Source: Monilinia fructicola (taxonomy: Eukaryota > Ascomycota > Leotiomycetes > Helotiales > Sclerotiniaceae). From it: a stretch of DNA of 64,000 nt. The position numbers were made by a program, and so were the translations under genes. The stretch's first letter is position 1. Every line of letters begins with the position of its first letter. Below the pieces are notes generated by a model. That model was not told the DNA's origin. It searched no databases and saw only the letters and a program-made list of their open reading frames with translations. The stretch spans positions 248,001 through 312,000 of the forward strand of contig VICG01000017.1 in assembly GCA_008692225.1 (NCBI GenBank), written 5' to 3'. Below, in pieces: positions 1 to 13,127 of the stretch.

Positions 1-140
1 TATCTTTCCTTTTCTTTATAATTTATAAGCAAACTAATATTATATATATAATATTTAGATATCCTTTAGACAATCTTTAATATCCTAATGAATATTTCTT
101 ATATTTGAATATAAATAGAGATATTATTAAAATTTTATCT
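1..140. other. AT-rich flank left of the gypsy element, no gene seen
   Basis: This is the genomic flank into which the adjacent Ty3/gypsy element inserted. It is A+T-rich with stops in every frame. I see no coding or RNA signature. Its natural continuation is the sequence after 7454, on the far side of the element. Confidence 0.6.
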
Positions 141-145
141 TTAAT

Positions 146-307
146 TATCACGATCACATACTAGAGCGAATCAATAGAGGTCAGTTAATTAGAATAAGAA
201 AACTAAGGAGGGAAGAGATCTTTAAGGGATTTAAAGATCTCTTATATATATAATATCGCTTAATATAATAAAATATTATATGCTTAAAGTATATAATATT
301 TATTATA
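146..307 (-). repeat. 3' LTR of gypsy element C
   Basis: This 162-bp repeat aligns end to end with 7288-7449. The expected TG...CA ends have become TA...TA, as G-to-A and C-to-T mutation would produce. The conserved middle includes the GCTTA and TGCTTAA blocks seen in the other LTR. It is preceded by the TTAAT target duplication. It is the 3' LTR because the pol domains run on the minus strand. Confidence 0.85.
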
Positions 308-1789
308 TATATCTCTTCTTTAAAAAAGATATAAACTTTAAATCATATAAAAAAGAAAAAGAAAAGCTTTTAACCAATGTATTAATATATTATAATAATC
401 TTTAATCAATAAACCAAAACGATTAGAATAATCCTTTAATCAAATTAGAATAATTATTTAAGAACATTTTCTTTATAAAAATATTAAATTAATTTTAGCA
501 AAGATCATTTTTTATGCAAATATACAATTTCCTTTATTATATTATTAAATTAATCAATTGCAAAGCAAAATAGGTTTTTATTAAAAAAGATTTATTAAAT
601 CTTTCAAACTATATTTCCTGTAAAATTTAAAGTGAACAAACTAGCATTATCGGTAAAAATAGTATTATTGTTTATATATAAATATTAATATATATTTTGT
701 TTGTAAATAAGAATAATTCTTATAATTTAAAAAACGTTTTATAATATATAAAAAGTTCAATTGATAATTTGTACTTTCGCAAAATTAAAAGTACAATAAA
801 ATCGAAAGATAATAATGCAAAAATGAAAGATATACTTAAATGTTATTTTAAATATATAATATTTTTCTAAACTAAAAAGAAAAGTAAAAATAGTAAAAAT
901 AATTTGATTTAAGAATATTAAAAAATTAAGAACTTTTTAATTCATCAATTAATATATAACATTAAATATATTAACTAAATTTTAATTAAAAGTAATGTTA
1001 AATTTTATATAATAATTAAAATTAATATAGAAAATTATAGTAAAATTAATATCAAATAAAAAAAATAAAGATTACAATTCTAAAAGAAAACTAAATTTCA
1101 AAAAAAGAAATATAAAAGAAAGTAAAGATTTTCAAAAAATAAAATGAAATAATAATTAAATTAGAATTATATTATATAAGATAACTAAAAATGTTATAAT
1201 TAACTTTAAATTTTAAATTTAAGTTTATATAGATATTTTATATAAAAAGCTTTAATAAGCTTATTTGTATTAGCAAAGTTTTTAATATAATAAAACTTTT
1301 TATTATAAAAATATTTTTTATTTAGTTTGATATTTAATTGAACTATTTATTTTCTTAAAATCAATAATTTTCTTGATTTTGTATTTAGGTTTTTTGTTAA
1401 TTAAAATTGATTATGTATTCTTTTGTTATTATTTAAAAAATAAATTATTTGAATCTAATATTAATAAACTTATATAAAAAACAAAATAAATCTTTATAAT
1501 AAAAAAAAGATTAAGCTTATATAAAATAAAATTTAAAAGTCTTTTAATAATCTAAAATCCTTTATTTTTATTATTAAGCTTTTTATAAGATTAATATATT
1601 TTAATATTCTGAAAGTTCAAAAAAACTTTATTATATTGAAAATATGATTAACATTTTTTATTAATAAAATCCTTTATTTTTGTTTTAAAAAGCTTTATTT
1701 CTTTTTATATATAATTTTAAATATTCTTTATTTATTTAACAAAATCAATTATTATTTGTTTATTAAAATTATTTTTGGTATATTAATTT
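308..1789 (-). pseudogene. Presumed integrase C-terminus and 3' region of element C
   Basis: This stretch lies between the integrase core and the 3' LTR. In gypsy elements it would hold the integrase C-terminal domain, possibly a chromodomain, and a polypurine tract. Stops interrupt every frame and I recognise no specific motif. Confidence 0.4.
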
Positions 1790-2300
1790 ATAAATATATT
1801 AAAGTTTATATTAAAATTTATTTAAAGATGATATCCTTTAATCGCAAAAAAAAATATAACCTTTATAATAAAAGAAATCGCATTGTTAAAAGCAAATTCT
1901 ACTATAAGCAATTAATGCAACCAATCATTTTATATATAACAAATATATAATCGAAGATAACACTTTATCTTTGAATTTAGAATTTCAGATTGTTCATTTA
2001 ATTTCAGATAAAAGATAATAAATAATTTGGATTTAATATATAATAAACGATACAAATGATTAATAACCTTATTATAGAATTATAATTCTTAATTAGAAAT
2101 AATAGTATTATAAAGGTTATATAGCTTTTATATATTAGTTAACAAAAAATAAACTATTTCTTCTATAATAATACTTTGATTATAAATCAAATAAGGAATA
2201 AAATAATGTTTTTTAATAAATTAATAAATTATAACTAATATTGTATTAAATTTATCTATTTTTAGGAAATCTATAATAAAATCTATTGTTATATTTTATT
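1790..2300 (-). pseudogene. Gypsy integrase core remnant (element C)
   Basis: On the minus strand at about 2110-2290 the translation reads IDFIIDFLKIDKFNTILVII, followed by FIKKHYFIPY. This matches the gypsy integrase core around the first catalytic Asp (MDFIxxLPxS...VVVDRxTKxxxFIP). Further downstream, at about 1800-1900, AEFAFNNAISF and FFAIKGYHL match the conserved EFAYNNSxHxSTxxSPFFxxYGxHP segment. The middle, with the second Asp, is too mutated to align. The short plus-strand open frame across 1756-1950 is a shadow of this region. Confidence 0.75.
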
Positions 2301-3067
2301 ATAATTGTATTAAAATATTAAATAAAATAAATAAGCCTTAATATTTAACCTTTAAAAATGGCGATTTTTTGTATGTATAGTAATTATCAATAAATTGCTT
2401 AATAATAATATTTATTATTAATTAATAAAAATTGTGTTTAAGTAAAAGAAATAATTAATTAACTTTTAAATGATTAATAGAAAGTTTATTATATATTTTC
2501 TTAATGATTTTAATAGAATAATGATTAGTATAAAATACTCAAATTTTATTATAATAATATAATAATTTATTATTGTTAATATTATAAAAAGCTAGAGATA
2601 TAAATCGAAATTAATTATTAATGTTTTTATTTCTTTTTTATTATAAAAGAACCCTTTGTTTTTTCTTTAAAATATTGATAATTTTATAATAAATAAAATC
2701 CTTTTTTTACAAAGTAAGTATTATTTTCTAAAAAGATAATATAAGTTTATTGCTTTTAATAAGCTTTATAATAATTATAAAAACTTAAACTTTAGTATTA
2801 AATAAAAAACAATAATAATAATATATAAAATTATTAAAATAATTAAATATTATTTTTATTAATAAAAAAATCCTTTGTTTAATAAATAAAAGCATTTATT
2901 TTACTATTATCTTTTCTTCATTAATAAATAATCTTAAAATTAAAATTTTACATATATTTCATTTAGCGATATTGTTAATAAATAAAATTTTATTATTTTA
3001 ATTATTATTAAAATCCTTTATAATTAATTAAAATATTAATAATTTTGTTTATTCTTTATAATTCTAT

Positions 3068-3274
3068 TTATTTAACTTTAAAACAATGAATAATCATTAA
3101 AAGTTTTTTATTGTAAATTTTATAATTACATTTAACAAAAATCATTTTGCGAAAAAAATAAGCAATTAAATACAGTAAATTATCGTTTTCAATTTGAGAT
3201 AATACACTTGCTATTATAAAATCCAATATATTTATTTTAATAAAATATTTTTTAATGTAATCAAAATAATACAT
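3068..3274 (-). pseudogene. Gypsy RNase H remnant ORF (element C)
   Basis: A 68-residue open frame survives by chance inside the dead polyprotein. It reads LDFIIASVLSQ, then YLIAYFFRKM, CNYKIYNKKLLMII. These match the Ty3/gypsy RNase H signature (DASDxAxGAVLSQ, HPIAFxSRKL, NYxIxDKELLAI). It sits just after the RT on the minus strand, as expected for gypsy elements. The first catalytic Asp region is at the upstream edge of the frame. The Met start is incidental, since the original frame was part of a Gag-Pol polyprotein. It is not an independent gene. Confidence 0.8.
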
Positions 3275-3599
3275 TAATAAAGTTAATATTAAAGCGTTTT
3301 TAAATTACTAAAAAAAATATATATTTAGTTATTTAAGAAAATATTTGCTTTTTTGAAAGTTAATAAACTATAAATAAAACAAACTTTAAAAAGAAAAAAA
3401 CGAAATATTGATAAAAATTAACAAATTTAATCAAAAAATGTATATCAATTAAATTTATTAAAATTCCTCAATTTTAAATAGCTTTAACTTTTACAAGGTT
3501 TAATTTAATATTATTTATAAAAACAATAAGTTTTAAAAACTTAGTTTTAATAATATAAAATTCGTATTTATTAATATTAATATAAAATTTTATTTTTAT

Positions 3600-3970
3600 A
3601 AACTAATTAAGAATTAATTAAACATACTTTTTTTGCTCTTTTAAATTTCAATTAAAAATAATAATATTATCAAAATAAATTATATAAAAAATCTTTAAAA
3701 AATCAAAAAGTATTATATTAATAAAATATTAAAAGTTAATTAAGCTATTATATAAACCAAATAAAAGAATAGTATATTTAAAAAACTTATAAAATGTTAT
3801 AAACGTTATAAAATCCTTATTTACTTTTATATTAAACTAAATTCAATTAAATGCTTATTGAATATTAATCTTGATAAAAATATAAGATTTTGTTAATCAA
3901 ACTAATATTTCTTTAATGAATAATAAAAGATATTTATCTTTCTTAATAATAATATTCAACTTTTAATAAT
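3600..3970 (-). pseudogene. Gypsy reverse transcriptase fragment (element C)
   Basis: Conceptual translation of the minus strand gives a run resembling the gypsy RT core. In order it shows a FIKINI-like segment (normally FTKIDI), LLFGLYNSLINF (normally the (V/M)PFGLTNAPATF motif), then IIYFDNIIIF (normally the catalytic YLDDILIY box) and LKEQKKY (normally LEEHxxHV). One Asp of the catalytic pair reads Asn, a G-to-A transition, and several Gln or Arg positions are stops. This is the strongest evidence for the family and strand. RNase H follows on the same strand at 3068-3274. It is non-functional. Confidence 0.85.
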
Positions 3971-6900
3971 TAATATATAATTAAATTTCCCTATTAGGTT
4001 TGTAAACGAATAAAATAGAAAAATTAAATAGAAATTAATTTTATTTAATAAAACCAAATTTAAATTATTTTTCAATATAAATTTTTATTTTTTTTTTCAT
4101 TTTTCAAAAGTTTATATTACTAAATATTACCAAATTTAAAAAAATTATTAGTAAATTAAATATAGTAATTGAAATTAATATAATATAAAGGAATAGTATC
4201 TATATTTTTTCTAAAAAAATATATAGTAAATAATATAAATAACATAGAATAACTTTATACAATTTATTTTTAATTAAATTTAATTTCTTTTTATTATTAT
4301 TAAGTAAAAATAATCTTTAATTGTATTATAAAAATCTAATAATATTGTTTTTTAGTTAAAAAATAAAATAAATTAATTTTAATAATATTAATCTATACTT
4401 TATAAATTTTATTTTTATTAATAGATTTTTTATTATCAAAAAAACCAATTGTATATATATAATAATAAAAAGCAAATAAATTATTTTGTTGTTTTTTAAA
4501 TTCCTTTTCAATAATACAAAGTTTAATTCTTTAATTTGATAATAAAAACCTGTTTTTTTGCTTTAATATATTATAAAAAATAATTAATTTAATAATTAGT
4601 TTTGTTAAAATAGTTTTTAAATTATAAAAATATAAGAATAGAATGGATAAAATGTTTATTATATAAAATGTTCTTTTATATTAATATTAATTCTTTTTAA
4701 AAATTAAGTTATTAATAGTAATATTTAATATAATATTATATTATACTATCCACTTTTTTTTAATAATATAAGAGTAATTTAATTTAGAAATAATATTAAA
4801 GAAAATAAGATTAATAATATAATTTTGCATTTTAAAACAAGGTTTTAATTGTTAATATATATATATTATTTTATTACTTTGAAAACTAATAATTTAAACA
4901 AATTATAAAGAATAAATAACTATAATATTATTTTTACGTATAATCTCTTTAATTGTTACCTTATCGATATAATTTCCCTCAAATATTAAATTATTAAACA
5001 AAATTATAATAGAAATCTATTTATAATTAATATAACAAATTGTAATATAAAACTTATCTATATAAAGCAAATTAGTTTAATTTATAGGTTTTATTAAAAT
5101 AAAATATAAATTTAATGGAATATTAATATATTTTCTAATGAATAATATATTTAAGCAATTTTCAATAATAGATAAATTAAGCTTTTTAAAACTATTTTTG
5201 TTAAAGGAAATTAGTTTTCTGAATTAATCTTTAACTTATCTTTTAGATTAACATTAAACAAATCTTTAATTTTAACCTTATTAAAATCATAATTTTCTAA
5301 TTCAATAGCATTAACTATTTTCCAATTTATTTTTTTCTTATTAAAGCAAAAATAATTATAAACTATATATCCGTTCTTTTTGCAATTGAAATAATTAATC
5401 TTTGATTTATTATTTTTATTAATTTTAATAATAAAATAAAAAAAAAACCTTTTTTTTAAATATAATTAAAAATTTTATTATAAAAAAATAATAATTAAGA
5501 ATTATTTTTAAAATAATTTTACCTAATAAAAAAACAATTAAATAACTTTTTTTGTTGAATATCAACTTAAATATTAATATTAATCTTCTTACATTTATTA
5601 GTAAATTTTAATATAATACAAGAATTAAAAAAACTAAATATTATAAAACGAAATGTAGATATAACTTTCTTTTAAATTATATAAATCTATATATTTTAAT
5701 TTATATTTAATTTTAAAACTAATTATTAAAATTTTTCCTAAAATATTAAAAAAAAATTATATTCTTGTACTAAAACATTAAATATATTTTAGGTTATTGT
5801 AATAAAATTATAATTATAATAAATAACATTTGAAATCTTAAATATTTAATTTATTGTTATATAAGGATTTTTGGAATTCTTATAAAAATGTATATAAAAA
5901 TATTAATCAATAATTTCTATAACCCTACTTTGAAAATATTAAATTTTCAAATTTTTAGATATTTATAAAATCTTATCCTTTATAATTTAACGTTAATCCT
6001 TATAATCCATATTCAAAACTTATTTATTATTTTTTTATAAAATATTAATTTTCTTAAATATTTTAAAATCAAATAATTTAAAAAGCTTTTTATTATCAAA
6101 AATATACAATAAATAAATTTAAATTTATTATTAAAACCAAATATTCTTATTTACATAAATTTTTAATTCCTTATTGTATTAACGTTTAATATTATACAAT
6201 TTGATTTTATATTATTTCTTAATTTTATATAATTTAATTTATAAATCCTTAAAGCGATTAAATAACCCTTAATATTTCTTTATTATTTTCAATAAACTTT
6301 TTAAATCAAAATCAAAATACTCATAAAAATCTTTTTGTAATTATTTAATCTTCTATTAAAGTTCTTAATTATTTTTATTAAAAGCAAAAAATAAAAATAT
6401 TACTATATAAAGTTTATTCATTAATTCATCAATAAAATAAAGAATTTTTTATTATCGCTCCTTAAATTAATCAAAGAATTTAAATAATTCCAGAAAATTT
6501 TTGATATCCATACCTAACTTAAATAACAAAAAACTCTTTTTTTATTTCTTATATCAAAAACTAATATTAACCTTGTTAACAAATAATTTATTTGCTATGT
6601 TAACAAAGAATATAAAAAATAAATAAAGAATAAGTACTGTTTTAAATTATTTTTATTATCCTTCCTTTAAAATTATAATAAAACTTCTTTTTTTCGTAAT
6701 AATAATAAAAAGGAAAAGAAAAAAAAGAGAATAATTTTTTTTTATTAAAAAAAAAAAGCTTTAATACTTCCACAATTAATAACTTAATACAACAAGCCAT
6801 TACACATAGTATAATAATGCATCAAACTGTTATATAATACTATATAAAACAAATAAAATAAAAAGAATTAATTAGAATAAAGAATTTAATAAAAATAAAG

Positions 6901-7287
6901 CTACAAAAAGTTTATTTCCCAATTTTTATAAAATAAAATAATTATTTATAAGAAAATAAAGATTCCTTATAAGGCAATATATTAATTATTATTAAAAAAG
7001 ATTTTAATTTTCTAAACAAATTGTATTTCTCAAATTAATATAAATTTTAATTATTTGTAAAATATATAATTAATACTTAACATTTTATACAAAAATAATT
7101 TATTTAATTTTAATATTGAAAACGCTTTAAATAATCTTAAAGTATTTGAAATTAAATATCCTTTTTCTAATTTTAATACTATTTAGAATTTATAATTATA
7201 ATCTGTAAATATAGCTTTACTTCCTAAACTAAGTAATTCTCTAGTTTTTAATATCGTTGAATTAATAAAAAAAAAACTTTCTTATTA
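3971..7287 (-). pseudogene. Presumed Gag/protease/RT N-terminal region of element C
   Basis: Between the RT core and the 5' LTR there should be Gag, the CCHC zinc knuckle, protease and the start of RT. The minus strand is full of stops, and I could not recognise a CCHC knuckle or a DSG/DTG protease triad. The assignment rests only on position within the element. Confidence 0.45.
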
Positions 7288-7449
7288 TATTACAATTATA
7301 TACTAAAGCAAATTAATAAAAGTTAATTAATTAAAATAAAAAAGCTAAAAAAAGAAGAAATTTTTAAAGAACCTAGAGCTCTCTTATATATACAGTATTG
7401 CTTAGCGTGATGAGATATCACGTGCTTAAGGCACATGATATTCGTCACA
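7288..7449 (-). repeat. 5' LTR of gypsy element C
   Basis: This is the partner of the repeat at 146-307, same length, followed directly by TTAAT. It keeps more G and C in its middle (for example GCTTAGCGTGATG at about 7402), whereas the left LTR keeps more in its first third. The two LTRs were therefore mutated unevenly along their length. It ends in CA, the canonical LTR end. Confidence 0.85.
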
Positions 7450-7454
7450 TTAAT

Positions 7455-9765
7455 ATCCTTAAATCGTAGAATATAAAAAACTTCTCTAAAATCTTTAATT
7501 TACTAATAGATAGAATTATTATAGAAATCCTTGAACTCTTAAATTTTTCTTTTAAAATAACTAAAATAATATAATAATAAATATACATTATTATTAATTA
7601 AAATAAATAATAATTGTATTATTTAGGTATTCTTTTTATTATAACAATAACAATATTTTCGAAATAATAGTAGACATTAATTTATTATCTCAATAAAGAG
7701 GATTATACATTCTTTTAATAAGGATTTGATAATAATAAAGGTTAATCTCTTTTAAGATTTTTTTAGTCTTTTAATATTTCCTTTAAAATCTAATATATTA
7801 TTCTATATTATAAAATTTATTATAAAGCAAAATAATTTCAACTTTTATCTAATTTATTAATTATATATATAACGAAATCAAAAATCATTGTAAGTTAAAG
7901 AAATGATATTTTTATATTATTTTTATTTCAATTATTTTTAGAATCTCAAAATCCAGCAATTTTAATATAGATGAGATTTAAAAACTTATTTAAAAAGTAA
8001 TCTTTCGGAATCTTATTATAATATTAATAAAATAAAATTATAATTTGAATTTTATAATCTAATTCTATACATAGAACTTTTTAGATATCGATATTTATAA
8101 GCAAAATATTAAGAAATATAAGATTTGAAATGTGTTTAGTAATATAAATGAATTTCCCCAAAATGTTATCCAACTGATTTTATTTTTTAATACTCATTAT
8201 ATAATAATTTTTCTTTGATAAATAAATAATAAATCAAATTTAAATATATTATATTATACATTCAAGTCTCTTTTCATGAAGTATTTAAAAAAAGAAAAAA
8301 AATGAACTATATAACTTACTATTCTAAATACTATAAATTATTCCTGAAAATTAAAAATAATTATAATTTAAATATTAATTTAAAATAGATCTTTATTGTA
8401 TATATAATTTAATATTTTTCTTAATATATATCATAACCCTAAATTAAATATTCTTACTTTTCGCAAAATTTAAGAGTTTTTATAATTAATTCAGGTATAA
8501 TAATTTTATATATAAATATCAATATAGCTTTAAGGTTCCTTAATATATATAATATTATTCTTTTATATATATAATGTTATAAAGAAAATTATATAATCAA
8601 AGCTTTTTTTATTAATACTAGTATCAATTTGATTAATTTATGAATTTTTTATAATCAAGCTCAATTAGAATAGTTATTTTCATTCTCTGATTTATATTAT
8701 TTTAATATAAAAAAAGAATAAAAAATACCTGGTTTATAAGGTTCCTCTCTATAAGAATACCTATATTAAATTCAAGCTTTGAGGTTTTTATAATTATAAT
8801 AATCTTGAAATTATTAAAAAAAATCATTATATAAATTGATTTATAAATAATATTATTTATTCTATAACGTTTTAATATAAGAAATTTAAGAAAAAAGTTA
8901 ATTATAGTTTATTTTATATACCTAAAATAGCAAATTAAACTATTGATATAAAAATATTAAATATTTTATAAATAATGTTTTTTTATAGATTAAACAATTC
9001 ATTTATTTGCTTGCTTATTAGTAATAAACCAATCATTAAAATTTATATATTAAACGATATACAATAATTAATAAATTATAATAAACTAAAATAATTACTA
9101 TTCTAGAATCCTTAGTAATCATTTATTTATATATTATAATATGTATATTAAATGTATTTAATATATTTTAACTAGATTATAATAATTTTAATAATAATAA
9201 TTACACTTGTTTTTTCTATTCTTTTTAATAATTATTTTTATTAATTATTAGTATTAAAAAGCTTAGAGAATTTTATTAATTTTATAAATAAAAAAACCTC
9301 TGCTTTTATACATACTAATATTTAAAAAGCTTGATATTGATTAATTTATATTATATTTTAATTTGAATGATAATTCAATAAAAGATAAATTTAATATTTA
9401 TTATTATAATTCTTTCTATTAAATTGTAAAATAAGATGGAAATATTAATGATTATATAAATACTTAGTAGCGCAACTGGATATATTTAACACTATAGGTA
9501 TATTAAAACGTTCTTGAGATGGTTTTAAGATGTTTTAGTATTTTAAGATAATATTAAGCTAATTCAAGCTACTTAATCTTAAAAAAGTTTAAATCGATAA
9601 AATATATTAATATATTTCAAAATAGCTTTAAATAGCTTAAGATAATTTGATAATTGAAGATTATATTAAAACTGTATTAAGATCGTTTTAATACTGTATT
9701 AAAACTATAGTTTAATTAATTATTATATTATATAAAGATTTAGAAAATTAAACATTAAATTATTA
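7455..9765. other. AT-rich sequence with no recognisable feature
   Basis: About 2.3 kb of A+T-rich sequence without an open frame over 60 codons or a protein motif I could recognise on either strand. Short patches with more G and C (for example about 8725-8760 and 9465-9540) suggest older, less heavily mutated repeats. It is the right-hand continuation of the flank at 1-140. Confidence 0.5.
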
Positions 9766-9804
9766 TTAGTTATTTAACCGAGTGGTTAGAATGATCTATT
9801 TCAA

Positions 9805-10053
<249 letters not shown>

Positions 10054-10063
10054 AAATCGGAAG

Positions 10064-10252
10064 TATAACAAATATTATATATTTAAATATATACTATCTC
10101 ATTACGCTTACCTTAAATTAAGCTCATTTTAAATTAAGAGTGATTATACTTAAAAAAGTTCTTTAAGCCTTTTAAGAGATTTTTTCTTTTTTTAACCTTT
10201 TTATTCTAGTTAATTAACCTTTATTAACTTGCTTTAGTATATAATTGTAATA
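10064..10252 (+). repeat. Lone LTR related to gypsy element C, opposite orientation
   Basis: This sequence aligns with the reverse complement of the element C LTR. The shared blocks include ctcattacgctta (about 10095), agagattttt (about 10176) and the 3' block gctttagtatataattgtaa (about 10231-10250). The other LTRs are 162 bp and this one spans about 189 bp, so it has a small internal insertion or I have misplaced one end. No internal gypsy region flanks it and I found no convincing 5-bp duplication. It is a solo LTR or a fragment. Confidence 0.65.
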
Positions 10253-10414
10253 AAAACTAAATTAAAATTTGTTTTTTCTTTGAATTGTTTTTTTTAAAAA
10301 TTCTTTTTATGAATTTCTATTTAAATTATATATAATATTATTTAAAAAATTAATATCTATATAAAAGTTTATCAAATAATATTTTTTTTATATTTGTTTT
10401 TAGTAAAACAATTA

Positions 10415-10720
10415 TTCAAATAGATTTTAAAAGGAATATAAGCAAATATAAAACTTTTATTATTTTAACGAATTATTAATAAAATTTTTTAGAATTTATA
10501 TTAATTAAAGATATAGTATTTTAATACTTAATTTAAAAATATAATATTATAAAAATCAATACATATAATATATAATAGTATAATAAAACATTAATATAAT
10601 TAAAATTAATCTAAAAATAAAGATTTTTATTAATGTTAAATAATATAATAAATATTATATTCTTTTATTTTTGTTTCATTAAATTATAAAATAAAAGCGA
10701 AATTTATATATTACTTTTTT
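10415..10720. repeat. TIR-1 left-end fragment
   Basis: The left terminal sequence resembles the TIR-1 end (ATTTTAAAAGGAATATAAGC, then TATAAAACTT and TTTAACGAA) but is strongly mutated. It continues into a part similar to the internal left arm at 21410-21490. A TA precedes it. Its matching right end is probably the one near 16133. Confidence 0.5.
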
Positions 10721-10961
10721 AAATGTGAATATTCTATATAAGGCTATACGCTAGTCAAGAGTAATATAGACTAAGCGAGATATAAAAATACTATAAATAG
10801 TATTATATAAAGAAAGCTAAAGCTTATTAAATATATAAAAATAGAATTACTTTAATATTAATATATTATTATATAATATTATTAATATACTATTATAATA
10901 TTATTAATATATTATTATATATTTATTAATATACGATTATAATATTATTAATAATTTTATA

Positions 10962-11193
10962 AATCGCCTACCCCTTTTTTCGCTATTTTTCTATTTAGCT
11001 AATATTTTATACTACTAAAACGGCTATTTTGATATATTAATAACTTAACGAATAATGATTATAATAGATTGTAAATTTGATAAATTATTAAATATATAAA
11101 TAATTAATAAATTCTAAAAATCTTTGATTATTGTGATTTCTTTATAAAAAGTAATATAAAACTAAAAAACTAAGATTTTTAGAATTAGATTTA
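10962..11193. repeat. TIR-2 left arm, interrupted
   Basis: It starts AATCGCCTACCCC after a TA and continues with the conserved ACGGCTATTTT block and the downstream TTCTAAAAATCTTTG segment. The arm breaks at a TA (11192-11193), where a TIR-1 element begins. TIR-2 sequence resumes after 14025 with ATGAAAATTATA and an AAATTGAAATTTT-like segment. The same joined order is present in the intact copy at 39778-40614. Confidence 0.75.
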
Positions 11194-11589
11194 CTTAGGC
11201 AAAGTTTAAAAAGTAGTATATACAAAATAAGCAAGATCTTTAAAATAATGCTTAATATAATATATATTACATTATATAATAATATTAATAATTTAATTAA
11301 TTCTTAATATCTTTGGAAAAAAAATGCTTTAAAAAAGTTACAATATAAAGGGGATTTATTCTTTAAAACTTAAGACTAATAAAACTAAGATATCTTTTTA
11401 AATATATAAAGAAATCTATACTTTTAATATATTTAAAATATTTTAAAATGATATCATTGATTATTATTGAATAAATCAATTATGTATATTAAAAAACCTA
11501 TTTAATATAAAAAAGCCTAAATTAAAAAATATAGGAAATCTTTAACATCTATTAAAAACATTATAAGATTTATTATTAAAAAAAAAAAA

Positions 11590-11715
11590 AATGTAAATTT
11601 TTGATATTTTAAAAATAAAGAGATTATTAAAATCGTTAAAATAAAGTATTTAAATATAAACCGTATATTTAATATATATAAAAATAAATTTAGATTATTC
11701 TTTATTAACTTTTTA
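11590..11715 (+). pseudogene. Possible CENP-B-like DNA-binding segment of pogo/Fot1 transposase
   Basis: The plus strand at about 11590-11710 translates, with one stop, to KNKEIIKIVKIKYLNIN followed by RIFNIYKNKFRLFFINF. This resembles the second helix-turn-helix of CENP-B/pogo transposases (GKxWVxRFxxRxPxLKxRxxRxYDxQRA). Its place about 400 bp inside the left end of a 2-kb TA-inserting element fits. No DDE motif was recognised downstream, partly because a second transposon interrupts the frame. The minus-strand open frame at 11517-11726 is treated as a shadow. Confidence 0.4.
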
Positions 11716-12299
11716 TAGAATAACAAATAAATTCTATATTTATTAGCTTTTAAAAGATAAATTTTTTTTAATTAAATATAAAAATATAAGAATTAAATTT
11801 ATAATTTGTTAAATACTTATTTAAATATAAAATTAATAAAATTATATATTTATAAATTAGGTCAATAGATATTTTAAATATAAAAAAAAAGTTATTAATA
11901 TAATTTTAATAAATGTTTTTATTTTAATATTAAATAATCTATTATTAAACAATTATATCAAAAAGCTGGATTTATAAGTACTTTTAAATAAAATAAATTT
12001 TTAATACTTTTTAAACTTTTCAAAAAAAAGATTTTTTAAAAGATTAAATAAATCTAAAAATATTTTAAAAAAACATTAAAATAATAGAAATTTATATTCT
12101 AGATTTAATTTAATATTATCAAAACTAAAAAAACGGTAAGGAATTTTATTATATTAAGCTAAAAAGTATTTTAGTATATTCCAAATTAAAAAAAACTAGG
12201 AAATATCATAAAAAACCTATTTTATTTTTAAAATTACTTAAAAAAAAAATATAAAAAAAGGAGAATAAATGGAAAAATAAAATAAATTCATTTAAAATA

Positions 12300-13127
12300 C
12301 ACAAATACGTTTTTAAAAAAAATATAAGCGAATATAAACCTTATAATAATTTAACGAAATTTTAATAAAATTTTATATAATTTATATATTATATATATAT
12401 TAGATTCAGTATTTCAACATTTTGCTATAAAGTTTATATATATTCTAAAAATTATTCTTTAAAAAAATAATAATATTACTAAGTTAATAATTTCACAAAA
12501 TTTGAGAAATTATTAATATATCAATTTAAAATTTAAGAATATATAAATTTTGAAAAACAAAATTATAGAAAAATAATATAAACTTTGAAGTTTTATGAAA
12601 AATTTTCAGAATTTAATATTATTGATTATACTAATATATATATTAATTTAAAAAGTTCAAAATTCAAATTTTTAATATAAAATATACTTATATAATCTAA
12701 ATAAGCAAATTTACCTTTTTAAAAGTAGTAAATTTTCCTATATTTTTAATTTTATTAATATCTATTTTAAGTATTAATAAAGATATAAAATTTCTAAAAT
12801 AAATTATTTAAAATTTAGCTTTTATTTTATTATTTAATAGAATTTAATAAATTTCAATTATAATATTTTATAAAACTATTGAATATTTATATAAATCTTT
12901 TTATTTTTTAATAAATTTTTAATATTCATATATTTTTTATTTATTTATATGTATTTAATATTAGATTTTATAATTTTTTTTTTTTATTTAATTTAAAGTT
13001 TTACAAAAAGTATAAAATTATAAATTAAATCTATAATAATTATAAATTTTATAAAATTATATTGAGGTTTGATTAAATAATTATAAATTTATATTTTTGC
13101 GTATGCCTTTTTTAAAACCTGTTTGAG
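12300..13127. mobile_element. Short TIR-1 copy nested in the long TIR-1 element
   Basis: It starts near cacaaatacgttttta after TA and ends at ttttaaaacctgtttgag. The subterminal arms (TATAAGCGAATATAAACCTT and its inverse ending TTTTGCGTATGCC) are clear. It is about 828 bp, against 783-799 bp for other short copies. The internal inverted arms match 53078-53871. It interrupts the 2.0-kb copy of its own family. Confidence 0.7.

Larger units (their letters stand above)
146..7449 (-). mobile_element. Complete RIP-degraded Ty3/gypsy LTR retrotransposon (element C)
   Basis: A 7,304-bp element lies between two 162-bp direct repeats (146-307 and 7288-7449) and is flanked by an exact 5-bp target duplication, TTAAT (141-145 and 7450-7454). 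On the minus strand the pol order is readable: reverse transcriptase (about 3600-3970), RNase H (3068-3274), then the integrase core (about 1800-2300). This is the gypsy order RT-RH-INT. Gag and protease should lie at about 4300-7200 but are too decayed to delimit. Every domain carries stops or frame breaks, many explained by CAA/CGA-to-TAA/TGA changes. The element cannot be autonomous. I am confident of class and boundaries and less so of Gag. Confidence 0.9.

Noticed and set aside
1756..1950. 64-codon plus-strand frame
   Set aside because: Antisense to the element C integrase remnant, which has real motif support on the minus strand.
10745..10785. Small inverted repeat CGCTAGTC/GACTAAGCG as a terminator or RNA gene
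   Set aside because: Too short and imperfect, with no neighbouring transcription unit. It could be a decayed transposon end but cannot be assigned.
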